Shown here piece by piece: positions 1 to 7,734 of a stretch of 58,575 nt of DNA. The notes below the pieces were generated by a model, which was not told the origin of the DNA, did no database searches, and saw nothing but the letters and a program-made list of their open reading frames with translations. Every line of letters begins with the position of its first letter. The first letter of the stretch is position 1. The stretch is from DATAMF01 sp964472565. GTDB lineage: Bacteria > Chloroflexota > Anaerolineae > Aggregatilineales > Aggregatilineaceae. The translations under genes were made by a program, and so were the position numbers. The stretch is taken from positions 1 through 58,575 of the forward strand of contig CAYYNB010000016.1 of NCBI GenBank assembly GCA_964472565.1. The letters are read 5' to 3'.

Positions 1-1
1 G

Positions 2-853
2 GCGGGGGTGACGACGGCGGGCTTTTTTGTGCTGGGGATCAGCGCGTGGCATTTGCTGCGCAAAAGCGAAAACCGGGAGTTCTTCGCGCGTTCGGCACGG
101 ATCGCCACGATCTACGGGTTTGTTGGAATTGTGCTGGTGATCTTTGTGGGGCACAGCCAAGCCCAGCATATGGTCAAAACGCAGCCGATGAAAATGGCGG
201 CGGCGGAAGGACTATTCAAGACGGAAGAACCGGCTTCGTTTTCGCTGCTGACGATTGGTTCGCTGGATCAAAAAGAGGAAAAATTTGCTATTCGTATTCC
301 CCGACTGCTCAGCCTGCTGTCGTGCAATAACTTTGACTGTGAAGTGCAGGGTATGGATGATTTGCAGGACGAATACCAGCAGAAATACGCGGCGCTGTAT
401 GGCACGGATGTGGATTATCGCCCGCCGGCGGCTCTGAGCTACTGGGCGGACCGGGCGATGGTCGGTGCGGGCTTTGCCATGCTGGGGCTGGCAGGGTACA
501 GCGTGTTCAGACAGGTAAGAAACAAACCGATTGATCAAAAGTGGTTTCTGCGATTACTCCCCCTGGCGATTCTACTCCCCTATATTGCCAATACGTCGGG
601 CTGGATGATGACGGAATTGGGCCGCCAACCCTGGATCGTGTTCGGCCTGCAACTGACCGAAGAAGCGGTGTCGCCAAATGTGTCGGCGGCGATGGTCGGC
701 TTCTCGCTGCTCGTGTTCGTGGCGCTGTACGGCGTGCTGATGGTGGCGGATGTCTTTTTGCTGGCGAAGTTTGGACGCAAGGGACCGGACGGCGGACACG
801 ATGCGGACGGCAAAAACGATGTTGACCCGGATTCGCGGCTGGTTGTGGCATAG
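2..853 (+). CDS. cydA: Cytochrome bd ubiquinol oxidase subunit I, C-terminal part (5' truncated)
   Basis: This is the C-terminal part of the quinol-oxidising haem subunit of cytochrome bd oxidase, a membrane terminal oxidase with high oxygen affinity. The reading frame is open to the window edge, so the N-terminal half, with the first haem ligands, lies outside. Several hydrophobic membrane segments are visible. The family signature GWMMTELGRQPW, followed by the conserved ...QLTEEAVSP stretch, makes the assignment clear. The C-terminus ends in a short charged tail. cydB starts 12 bases after the stop, so the two subunits are co-transcribed. Nothing suggests a frameshift in the visible part. 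Confidence 0.95.
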   Translation, partial: AGVTTAGFFVLGISAWHLLRKSENREFFARSARIATIYGFVGIVLVIFVGHSQAQHMVKTQPMKMAAAEGLFKTEEPASFSLLTIGSLDQKEEKFAIRIPRLLSLLSCNNFDCEVQGMDDLQDEYQQKYAALYGTDVDYRPPAALSYWADRAMVGAGFAMLGLAGYSVFRQVRNKPIDQKWFLRLLPLAILLPYIANTSGWMMTELGRQPWIVFGLQLTEEAVSPNVSAAMVGFSLLVFVALYGVLMVADVFLLAKFGRKGPDGGHDADGKNDVDPDSRLVVA

Positions 854-865
854 GGAGGGATCGAG

Positions 866-1882
866 ATGAGTCTGCCTGATGTGTGGTTTGTACTGATTTC
901 TGTGCTGTTTGTCGGCTTTTTCTTCCTCGAAGGGTTTGATTATGGTGTCGGGATTCTGCTGCCGTTTCTGGGCAAGTCGGATGTTGAACGCCGCCAGTTG
1001 ATCAATACGATTGGGCCGTTCTGGGATGCCAATGAAGTGTGGATGATCACGGCGGGCGGCGCGATCTTCGCGGCGTTTCCGCAGTGGTACGCGACGATGT
1101 TCAGCGGGTTTTATCTGGCGCTGGTGGTGATTCTGGTGGCGCTGATTGCGCGCGGCGTGGCGTTTGAGTTTCGCAGCAAACACGACGATCCCAAATGGCG
1201 GGCGACGTGGGACTGGGCGATCTTCTTCGGCAGCCTGATCCCGGCGATTCTGTGGGGCGTGGCCTTCGGGAACCTGGTGCAGGGTGTGCCGATTGATGAA
1301 AAGATGCACTTCACGGGGAATTTCTTCGATCTGCTCAGCCCGTATACGCTGCTGTGCGGGGTCGCAGCGGCGGCGGTGTTCACGCTGCACGGCGCGATCT
1401 TTATCAGCCTGCGGACGGATGGGAAAATGCGGCAGAAAGCCGAAGGGATCACCGAAAAGCTGTGGATCGTGGCGACGGGGGTCAGCGCGCTGCTGGCGGT
1501 TGCCAACTATGTGTACATTGATATTCTGGACAAAATCGGCGTGAATCCGGGAATTGTCCCGATTGCGACGGCGGCGACCCTGCTTTCGGTGGGCTATTTC
1601 ATCCGGCAGAAGCAGTTCGGCTGGTCGTTTGCGATGATGGCGCTGACGATTGTGCTGGCGCTGGCGACGTTTTTCTGGTTCATGTATCCGAACGTGATGG
1701 TGTCGAGTACCAAAGACGCGTACAGCATGACGGTTGATGAAGCGGCGGCGAGCGACTATACTCTAGAGATTATGACGGTTGTCGCGCTGATCTTTGTGCC
1801 GGTGGTGCTGTTTTACCAGGGGTGGACCTACTGGGCCTTTCGGAAGCGCGTGTTGGATGACACGAAAGCGTTGGAGTATTGA
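866..1882 (+). CDS. cydB: Cytochrome bd ubiquinol oxidase subunit II
   Basis: CydB is the second membrane subunit of cytochrome bd oxidase and pairs with CydA. The 338-residue product has the usual family length and many hydrophobic helices. It carries the family N-terminus, with FFFLEGFDYGVG near residues 18-29 and the conserved GPFWDANEVWMI block near residue 50. The ATG at 866 is preceded by a GGAGGG-type ribosome site. It lies directly downstream of cydA. Its stop codon overlaps the TTG start of a Fur-family regulator by four bases, so the regulator is translationally coupled to the oxidase. The cydDC exporter needed for bd assembly lies about 4 kb downstream. Confidence 0.96.
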   Translation: MSLPDVWFVLISVLFVGFFFLEGFDYGVGILLPFLGKSDVERRQLINTIGPFWDANEVWMITAGGAIFAAFPQWYATMFSGFYLALVVILVALIARGVAFEFRSKHDDPKWRATWDWAIFFGSLIPAILWGVAFGNLVQGVPIDEKMHFTGNFFDLLSPYTLLCGVAAAAVFTLHGAIFISLRTDGKMRQKAEGITEKLWIVATGVSALLAVANYVYIDILDKIGVNPGIVPIATAATLLSVGYFIRQKQFGWSFAMMALTIVLALATFFWFMYPNVMVSSTKDAYSMTVDEAAASDYTLEIMTVVALIFVPVVLFYQGWTYWAFRKRVLDDTKALEY

Positions 1883-2313
1883 GCATCGAACTGTTTCTTG
1901 AACGGCTGCGGCAGCGCGGCGAACGGGTAACTATGCAGCGCCGCCAGGTGATCGATGTGATGCTGGAACACGGCGAACACCTCGCCGTTCAGGATATTCA
2001 GTCGTGTTTGCAGGAACGTGGGGTCGATCTCACCCTACCAACGGTATACCGGATTCTGCAATGGCTCAAAGGTGTCGGGGCCGTGTGCCAGACGGATTTG
2101 GGGCAGGATCGGATTGTGTACCAGTTGGTGGGGGAACGACCCCACCATCATCTGGTGTGTCTGACGTGCGGTACGGTGATGGAGATTGAGGATCAAATGT
2201 TCGCGGAGGTGCGCGAACGGCTGCGGCGGGAATATGGTTTTGAGCCGCGCATTGATCATATGGCGGTGTTTGGGGTGTGCGAGGGGTGCCGGAAGGCGGA
2301 ACGTGAGGGGTGA
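1879..2313 (+). CDS. Fur-family metal-responsive transcriptional regulator
   Basis: This 144-residue DNA-binding regulator belongs to the Fur/Zur/Nur/PerR family. A winged-helix region (about residues 15-85, including LTLPTVYRILQWL) is followed by a dimerisation and metal domain. That domain contains HHHLVCLTCG and a C-terminal CEGC, giving two CxxC pairs for a structural zinc. It starts with TTG at 1879, overlapping the cydB stop by four bases, so translation is coupled. The next gene downstream is a nickel/cobalt ECF transporter with a Fur-like palindrome in its leader. A nickel- or zinc-sensing role is therefore more likely than iron sensing, but the metal cannot be read from sequence. Confidence 0.88.
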   Translation: MSIELFLERLRQRGERVTMQRRQVIDVMLEHGEHLAVQDIQSCLQERGVDLTLPTVYRILQWLKGVGAVCQTDLGQDRIVYQLVGERPHHHLVCLTCGTVMEIEDQMFAEVRERLRREYGFEPRIDHMAVFGVCEGCRKAEREG

Positions 2314-2353
2314 GAGGTAAGGGGGAAGCGGGCGCGGCAAGCCGACGCCCCTA

Positions 2354-2372
2354 CGGATCATTCGTTGATCCG
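2354..2372 (+). terminator. Hairpin after the fur-family gene
   Basis: Arms CGGATCA and TGATCCG flank a five-base loop TTCGT. The hairpin lies 40 bases after the regulator stop. There is no T-run, so it may be a processing or pause hairpin rather than an intrinsic terminator. Confidence 0.35.
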
Positions 2373-2427
2373 CGTGGGAAGAGGGGCAAAACGAGCGAAA
2401 GCAGACGCGTAAACTAATATTTTTACT

Positions 2428-2445
2428 GTTGTAATTTTTTACAAC
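2428..2445. promoter_or_regulatory. Fur-like inverted repeat in the nikMNQO leader
   Basis: GTTGTAA and TTACAAC form perfect 7-bp arms around TTTT in an AT-rich patch, about 50 bases upstream of the NikMN start. Size and symmetry resemble Fur/Zur/Nur family operators. With a Fur-family gene immediately upstream, it is a plausible binding site for that regulator. Binding is inferred only. Confidence 0.5.
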
Positions 2446-2497
2446 TAGCGGTACCATCCCCGCTGTGGTTTTCCTCGTCTTCAAGGAGCGGCTTCGA

Positions 2498-3433
2498 ATG
2501 TTTCTCGCAATGCATATTCCCGACGGTTTTGTCAGTGTTCCGGTGGCGCTGGTGGGGTGGGTGTTTATGGCGGCTATGATCGGGTTTGCGCTGCGCCAGA
2601 CGCGCGACCAGTTGGGCGAGCGCCAGATTCCGATGATGGGCGTGTTGGCGGCCTTCATCTTTGCAGCGCAGATGATCAATTTCCCGGTGGCGGGCGGCAC
2701 ATCGGGGCATTTGCTGGGCGGGACGCTGGCCGCGATTGTGCTGGGTCCCTGGGCGGCGGTGCTGGTGCTGACGACGGTAGTCAGCGTGCAGGCGCTGCTG
2801 TTTCAGGATGGCGGCCTGTTGGCGCTCGGATTCAATATTGTCAATATGGCTATCATCGCCGTGTTTGTCGGCTATATGATTTATGAGTGGTTCACCAAAC
2901 GCGGCTGGCAGCAGATCGGAATCATGGTCGCGGCGTGGGTGAGTGTGGAAGCTGCCGCGATTGCGACTTCGCTCGAACTGGCGATTTCGGGCACGTCGGC
3001 GCTGGATGTGGCACTGCCCGCGATGGTGGGTGTGCATGCGCTGATCGGGATTGGGGAGGCGCTGGTCACTGTCGCCGTGATTTCGTTTGTGAAGCAGTCG
3101 CGGCCCGATCTGCTGGAAAAATCTCCGGCTTCATCGAAAAGCATGCGCTGGATCGCCGTCGGGCTGATTATTGCGCTGGCGGTGGCGTTTGCCTCGCCGC
3201 TGGCCGATTCCGATCCTGATGGGTTGGAGCGCGTGGCAGAGGATAAATCGTTTTTGGATGAAGCGGAAGACGCGCCCTTTGAAATTTTGCCCGATTATAC
3301 GATTCCGTTTATTGAGAATGAAGCCGTGACGACGATTGCCGCCGGGGTGATCGGCGTGTTGGTGGTGTTGGGAATCGGCGTGGGTATTGGCCGCCTGAAT
3401 GACCGTAAACGTCAAGGACCGGATGTCGCTTAA
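2498..3433 (+). CDS. nikMN: Nickel/cobalt ECF transporter substrate-binding subunit, NikM-NikN (CbiM + PDGLE) fusion
   Basis: This is the membrane S-component that captures Ni2+ or Co2+ for an energy-coupling-factor transporter. Residues 5-10 read MHIPDG, the hallmark N-terminus of NikM/CbiM, where the Met-His pair helps bind the metal. About seven hydrophobic segments follow. After residue 240 a DPDGLE motif and one more transmembrane helix form the NikN-like PDGLE domain, so M and N are fused. A strong AAGGAG at 2485-2489 sits at the right distance from ATG 2498, which adds four residues (MFLA) before the MHIPDG. An in-frame ATG at 2510 would give MHIPDG directly but is far from that site. 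nikQ overlaps its 3' end. Confidence 0.9.
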   Translation: MFLAMHIPDGFVSVPVALVGWVFMAAMIGFALRQTRDQLGERQIPMMGVLAAFIFAAQMINFPVAGGTSGHLLGGTLAAIVLGPWAAVLVLTTVVSVQALLFQDGGLLALGFNIVNMAIIAVFVGYMIYEWFTKRGWQQIGIMVAAWVSVEAAAIATSLELAISGTSALDVALPAMVGVHALIGIGEALVTVAVISFVKQSRPDLLEKSPASSKSMRWIAVGLIIALAVAFASPLADSDPDGLERVAEDKSFLDEAEDAPFEILPDYTIPFIENEAVTTIAAGVIGVLVVLGIGVGIGRLNDRKRQGPDVA

Positions 3434-4205
3434 TTTATTGCAAGAACGTTATCAGGAAGGCGCGAGTCCGCTGCATCGCTTTGATGCACGGGTTAAGGTT
3501 GCGGTGGCGCTGATCCTGATCCTCGGTATCACGCTCACGCCAGCCCAGGCATGGCCCGCCTATCCCCTGCTCTGGGCGCTGATCACAAGCCTGGCGCTGG
3601 TGGGCGAAATTCAAGCGGTCCGCCTGGCACGGCTGGGCGGACTTGCTTTGCCGTTTGTGTTGGCGGCGGCGACCTTATTGTTTACGACACCCGGTGATTC
3701 GATCCTCGTTCTCGGCCCGCTAACGATCAGTGACGCGGGACTAGCGCGTTTTGTCGCGATTCTGCTCAAAAGCTGGCTGTCGGTGCAGGTGGCGCTGCTG
3801 CTGGCGATGACCACCCCGTTTGTTGATTTGCTGTGGGCACTGCACCGGCTGCGTGTTCCCGGCACGCTGATCGCGATCATGTCGTTCATGTACCGCTATT
3901 TGTTCATGCTGCAAGATGAAGCCCAGCGGCTGATGCGGGCACGGGCAGCACGCAGCGGCGGAACCCAGCGGGGGAGTTTGCTGTTTCGCGCTCGCGTGAC
4001 CGGTGGTATGATCGGCAGCCTGCTGCTGCGCAGTATGGAACGCAGCGAACGTATTTACACGGCGATGATCGCACGGGGGTATGCCGGACAGTTCCCGGCG
4101 CTGAATCCGCCGGTGTTGTCGCGCCGGACGGTGCTGTGGGGCAGTGTGCCCGTGCTGGCCCTGGTTGGGATCGAAGTTTGCGCTGTGCTCTGGTGGGGCC
4201 GCTGA
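3423..4205 (+). CDS. nikQ: ECF transporter transmembrane subunit (NikQ/CbiQ, EcfT family)
   Basis: NikQ is the integral coupling subunit that links the NikMN metal-binding component to the ATPase. The 260-residue product has several hydrophobic helices. It also has the EcfT-type cytoplasmic arginine-rich motif around ARAARSGG (about residue 175) and a second related stretch, MERSERIYTAMIARG, which match the coupling helices that dock on the ATPase. An upstream in-frame ATG at 3399 exists. I prefer ATG 3423, which has AAGGA just before it and gives the usual family N-terminus. It overlaps nikMN by 11 bases and is followed one base later by nikO. Confidence 0.87.
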   Translation: MSLNLLQERYQEGASPLHRFDARVKVAVALILILGITLTPAQAWPAYPLLWALITSLALVGEIQAVRLARLGGLALPFVLAAATLLFTTPGDSILVLGPLTISDAGLARFVAILLKSWLSVQVALLLAMTTPFVDLLWALHRLRVPGTLIAIMSFMYRYLFMLQDEAQRLMRARAARSGGTQRGSLLFRARVTGGMIGSLLLRSMERSERIYTAMIARGYAGQFPALNPPVLSRRTVLWGSVPVLALVGIEVCAVLWWGR

Positions 4206-4206
4206 T

Positions 4207-4929
4207 GTGAGTCACCATACTATCGACGTACAAAATTTAACCTACCGGTATCCTGATGGCCGTTTGGCGCTGGATGATGTATCGCTGTTTGTGGCGCAGA
4301 ATGAAAAGGTCGCGCTGGTGGGGCCGAATGGGGCCGGAAAATCGACGCTGCTGCTGCATCTGAACGGCATTCTGCGCGGCACAGCGGGCACTGTCAGCGT
4401 TGGCGGTTTACCCGTCACCGATAAAACTCTGCGCGAGATTCGCGCCTGGGTGGGGTTGGTCTTCCAGAATCCCGACGACCAGCTTTTTTCGCCGCGCGTG
4501 TTTCAGGACGTGGCGTTTGGCCCGCTGCAAATGGGACTGGCTGAGGCGGACGTCAAAACCCGCGTAGAACGGGCGCTGGTAGCGGTGGGCATGGACGATT
4601 ACGCGGACCGGCTGAGTTTTCATCTGAGCGTGGGCGAGAAAAAACGGATCGCTATGGCGACGGTTTTGAGCATGGACCCGCAAATTCTGGTGCTGGATGA
4701 ACCGACGGCGGGACTGGACCCGCGCGCCCGCCGCAACCTGATCACGCTGCTGCAAAGCCTGGATCAGCAGACGATGTTGATCAGCACGCATGATATGCGG
4801 CTGGCGGCGGAACTGTGCGCCCGCACAGTGATTCTGGATGGGGGGCGAGTCGCGGCTGATGGACCGTCCCCGACTATCCTGTATGATGCCGCGCTGATGG
4901 AACAACACGGGCTGGAAAGGCCCACTTAG
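4207..4929 (+). CDS. nikO: ECF transporter ATP-binding subunit (NikO/CbiO)
   Basis: This cytoplasmic ABC ATPase powers nickel/cobalt uptake through NikQ and NikMN. Walker A is GPNGAGKST at residues 39-47. The Q-loop is VFQNPDDQLF, the signature is LSVGEKKRIAMA, Walker B is ILVLDEPTAGLDP, and the switch histidine lies in STHDM. I chose GTG 4207, one base after the nikQ stop. The longer frame from 4144 would overlap nikQ deeply and add residues unlike the family. At 240 residues it is slightly short but complete. It is the last gene of the operon and converges with the HAD phosphatase 12 bases away. Confidence 0.93.
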   Translation: MSHHTIDVQNLTYRYPDGRLALDDVSLFVAQNEKVALVGPNGAGKSTLLLHLNGILRGTAGTVSVGGLPVTDKTLREIRAWVGLVFQNPDDQLFSPRVFQDVAFGPLQMGLAEADVKTRVERALVAVGMDDYADRLSFHLSVGEKKRIAMATVLSMDPQILVLDEPTAGLDPRARRNLITLLQSLDQQTMLISTHDMRLAAELCARTVILDGGRVAADGPSPTILYDAALMEQHGLERPT

Positions 4930-4940
4930 GCGGGATGGCC

Positions 4941-5570
4941 TTAGCGCAGAATATCCAGCAGTTCCGCGAAATGTTGGATCGTATAATCGGGCTGCACTTC
5001 GGTGGGCGGCTGGGGGCCAAACCAGCAGGTAGGGACACCCGCACCCTGTGCGGCCCGCACGTCCAAATTTCGATCTCCGATAGAAAGACCATCCTCGCCG
5101 GAAAGCTGGTGTTTGCGGAGCAGGGCGATAAAGGCGGCGGGATCGGGTTTGCGGGGGAAGCCGTCATTGCGGGTGATGCAGTCGGCGAACAGCCCGGCCA
5201 TGTGGTGCAGGTTCAGGTATTCGAACAGGGACGCATGCCCGCGATGGGTGATGATGTAATTTTTGCCTCCGGCGTTGATGACATGCTCGCAGACTTCCCG
5301 CACACCGGGAAACGGCCCCTGTGCTTCCAGCGGCATTTTTTCGTGGTGGACACTGGCGGCGGCATCCAGTTGGGCGGGGTCAAGCGCATATTGGGCGGCA
5401 AGCTGCTCCAGACAGTAGGCTAACGTTTCGGACAGCAGTTGACCAACGGCTTCTTCGGTGGAGCCGGTCACGCCTAAATCGGCTAACCCCAGCCGGATCG
5501 CTTCATTCAGCGCGGGGTAGGTGTCGAACAGGGTGCCGTCAAAATCCCAGATGAGATAGGTATACTTCAT
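4941..5570 (-). CDS. HAD-superfamily phosphatase (phosphoglycolate phosphatase-like)
   Basis: This soluble 209-residue HAD hydrolase is predicted to remove phosphate from a small metabolite. Motif I is DFDGT at residues 9-13 with the nucleophilic Asp. Motif II is the threonine of IITHRG, motif III the lysine of RKPDP, and motif IV GDRNLD. The helical cap lies between motifs I and II, which is the HAD-IA (Gph/PgmB-like) layout. The substrate cannot be assigned. A good ribosome site (AAAGGAGA) precedes the ATG. It converges with nikO and is divergent from cydD, so it appears to be an independent unit. Confidence 0.85.
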   Translation of the reverse strand: MKYTYLIWDFDGTLFDTYPALNEAIRLGLADLGVTGSTEEAVGQLLSETLAYCLEQLAAQYALDPAQLDAAASVHHEKMPLEAQGPFPGVREVCEHVINAGGKNYIITHRGHASLFEYLNLHHMAGLFADCITRNDGFPRKPDPAAFIALLRKHQLSGEDGLSIGDRNLDVRAAQGAGVPTCWFGPQPPTEVQPDYTIQHFAELLDILR

Positions 5571-5611
5571 AGCGTCTCCTTTGGCGGCAATTGTAGCAGG
5601 GATAGGCCCGG

Positions 5612-7309
5612 ATGAATATTGATAAACGGTTGATTCACGAAACTCCGCGCGGGGCGCTGGCGCTGACGGTGAGCACAGGGATCGGGGCGGGGGCGCTGCT
5701 GATTGGGCAGGCGTATCTGCTGAGCCAGATTGTGAGCCGGGTGTTTCTGGATGGGCATACCCTGACGCAGGTGGGCGGGCGGCTGGGGGCGCTGGTGGGG
5801 ATCAGCGTGGCGCGGGCCGGGCTGCTGTGGGGCGGGGAGGTCGCTGCGAATCGCGCCGCCGGACAGGTCAAGCGGCAGATGCGCGAGCGGCTGTTCCGGC
5901 ACCTGACCGCGCTGGGACCGGTGTTTGTGCGCGGGGAACGCACCGGGGAACTGGTCAACACGGCGGTTAAAGGGATCGAGGAGTTGGACGCCTATTTCAG
6001 CCAGTATCTGCCGCAGTTGGCGCTGGCGGTTTTGATCCCGCTGGTGACGCTGCTGTTCGTTTTTCCTATCGATCCATTGTCGGGTGTGGTGCTGCTGGTG
6101 ACGGCCCCGCTGATTCCTTTTTTTATGATGCTGATCGGGAGCCTGGCGAGCGCTCTCTCGCGTCGCCAATGGACGACGCTCAGCCGGATGAGCGCGCATT
6201 TTCTGGATGTGCTGCAAGGGCTGACCACGCTGAAACTGTTGGGCCGCAGCCGTGATCAAATCCAGACGATCACGCGCATCAGTGACCGCTTCCGCGAGGC
6301 AACGATGGGCGTACTGCGGGTGGCGTTTTTGTCGGCGCTGGTGCTGGAAATGTTGGCGACGATCAGCACGGCGGTGATCGCGGTGGAGATCGGGTTACGG
6401 CTGTTGTATGACAAACTGCCGTTTGACGAGGCGTTTTTTGTGCTGATTCTCGCGCCGGAATTTTACCTGCCGCTGCGCCTGCTGGGGACACGGTTCCATG
6501 CGGGGATCGCGGGGGCAACGGCGGCGGCGCGTATGTTCGAGGTGCTGGAACAAGCGCCGCGCGTCAGTTCGACAGCAACCGACTGGATAGCCGCTGTTCA
6601 GACGATCCGGTTTGAGAACGTGCGGGCGGCGTATGAAGATCGCGCGGCGCTGAACGGCGTGAGTTTCGAGATGCAGCCGGGGCAAAAAGTCGCGCTGGTG
6701 GGGGCGAGTGGGGCGGGTAAAAGTACAGTAGCGACGCTGCTGCTGCGGTTGATTGATCCCAGCGCAGGGCACATCTGGATCGGGGATACGGCGCTGGGCA
6801 CTATTCCGGCGAAGGTGTGGCGCGAACAAACGGCGTGGGTGCCGCAGAATCCGTATCTGTTTGCGGCGAGTGTGGCGGATAATATCCGGTTGGCGCGGCC
6901 TGCGGCTCCGCTGGATGATGTGAAACGCGCGGCTGAGGCGGCCCACGCCGCCGATTTTATCCAGCGGCTGCCGCAGGGGTATGAGACGGTGATCGGGGAG
7001 CGGGGCGCACGGTTGAGCGGTGGGCAGGCGCAGCGGATCGCGCTGGCGCGGGCGTTTCTGAAGGATGCGCCGCTGCTGGTGCTGGACGAGGCGACATCGA
7101 ACCTGGACCCGGAAACGGAAACCCTTGTACAGCTTGCGATCCGACAACTGATGCAGGGGCGGACGACATTGATCATCGCGCACCGGCTCAGCACTGTGCA
7201 GGATGCGGATCAAATTGTGGTGTTAGAAAATGGATGGGTGGCCGAAGTGGGAAATCATGCCTCCCTGGTGGCGCGGCAAGGCGTATACTATAAATTGGTG
7301 TCGGCGTAG
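5612..7309 (+). CDS. cydD: Thiol reductant ABC exporter subunit CydD
   Basis: CydD is half of the CydDC inner-membrane ABC exporter that moves cysteine/glutathione-type thiols outward and is needed to assemble cytochrome bd. An ABC-type transmembrane domain (about residues 20-310) is fused to an ATPase domain. Walker A GASGAGKST lies near residues 364-372, with the signature LSGGQAQRIALARA, Walker B LLVLDEATSNLD and switch histidine in IIAHRL. The 565-residue length is normal. An unrecognised gene begins 14 bases downstream and cydC follows, so the three are probably one transcript. The cydAB genes lie just upstream, which supports the assignment over other exporters. Confidence 0.92.
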   Translation: MNIDKRLIHETPRGALALTVSTGIGAGALLIGQAYLLSQIVSRVFLDGHTLTQVGGRLGALVGISVARAGLLWGGEVAANRAAGQVKRQMRERLFRHLTALGPVFVRGERTGELVNTAVKGIEELDAYFSQYLPQLALAVLIPLVTLLFVFPIDPLSGVVLLVTAPLIPFFMMLIGSLASALSRRQWTTLSRMSAHFLDVLQGLTTLKLLGRSRDQIQTITRISDRFREATMGVLRVAFLSALVLEMLATISTAVIAVEIGLRLLYDKLPFDEAFFVLILAPEFYLPLRLLGTRFHAGIAGATAAARMFEVLEQAPRVSSTATDWIAAVQTIRFENVRAAYEDRAALNGVSFEMQPGQKVALVGASGAGKSTVATLLLRLIDPSAGHIWIGDTALGTIPAKVWREQTAWVPQNPYLFAASVADNIRLARPAAPLDDVKRAAEAAHAADFIQRLPQGYETVIGERGARLSGGQAQRIALARAFLKDAPLLVLDEATSNLDPETETLVQLAIRQLMQGRTTLIIAHRLSTVQDADQIVVLENGWVAEVGNHASLVARQGVYYKLVSA

Positions 7310-7323
7310 TTGAGGGAAGTTGT

Positions 7324-7734
7324 ATGCAGATTTCACGGGATTTGATGCGATTCCATTTGCATGATGCGATTGTCCGGCGGATCACGCAGGAGCAAGCGTC
7401 GGGTATGCTGGTGGTCGAGTTAAAGCTGGTCGAGGCCCCGGATTGGGGGCAGGATGTGATTCATAATCAGGTCGGGCAACTGGTGTTTTATGATGTAGCG
7501 CCGGAGCAGGCGGATTTCGGCGGCGACAACCGGTGGGGGCGGATGCTCCATATCGATTACAAGCCGGAATTGGATGGTCAGCACGGCGAGGGCCTGCTGG
7601 CGCTGATGGATGTTTACCGGTGGGATAAGGTATCATGGGCCAGCGATGAAGTGAGGCCGGTTCGGATCGGAGTCCTGATGCTGGAGTTTGCGGCTCGCTA
7701 TTTTGAATGGGTGCCCGATGAGACGTTTAATTAG
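7324..7734 (+). CDS. Unrecognised 136-residue protein between cydD and cydC
   Basis: I do not recognise this protein. It is soluble, rich in acidic and aromatic residues (several Trp and Asp), and has no signal peptide or membrane segment. A stretch near residues 50-75 (QVGQLVFYDVAPEQADFGG) and the C-terminal FAARYFEWVPDETFN are the most distinctive parts. ATG 7324 lies just after GGAAG, 14 bases past the cydD stop. Its 3' end overlaps the cydC start by 17 bases, so cydC translation is probably coupled to it. The position suggests a link with CydDC or bd oxidase biogenesis, but that is inference from context alone. Confidence 0.7.
   Translation: MQISRDLMRFHLHDAIVRRITQEQASGMLVVELKLVEAPDWGQDVIHNQVGQLVFYDVAPEQADFGGDNRWGRMLHIDYKPELDGQHGEGLLALMDVYRWDKVSWASDEVRPVRIGVLMLEFAARYFEWVPDETFN

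Noticed and set aside
2314..2497. Cobalamin riboswitch ahead of the Ni/Co transporter
   Set aside because: No B12-box-like sequence was recognised; only a hairpin and a Fur-like palindrome are present.
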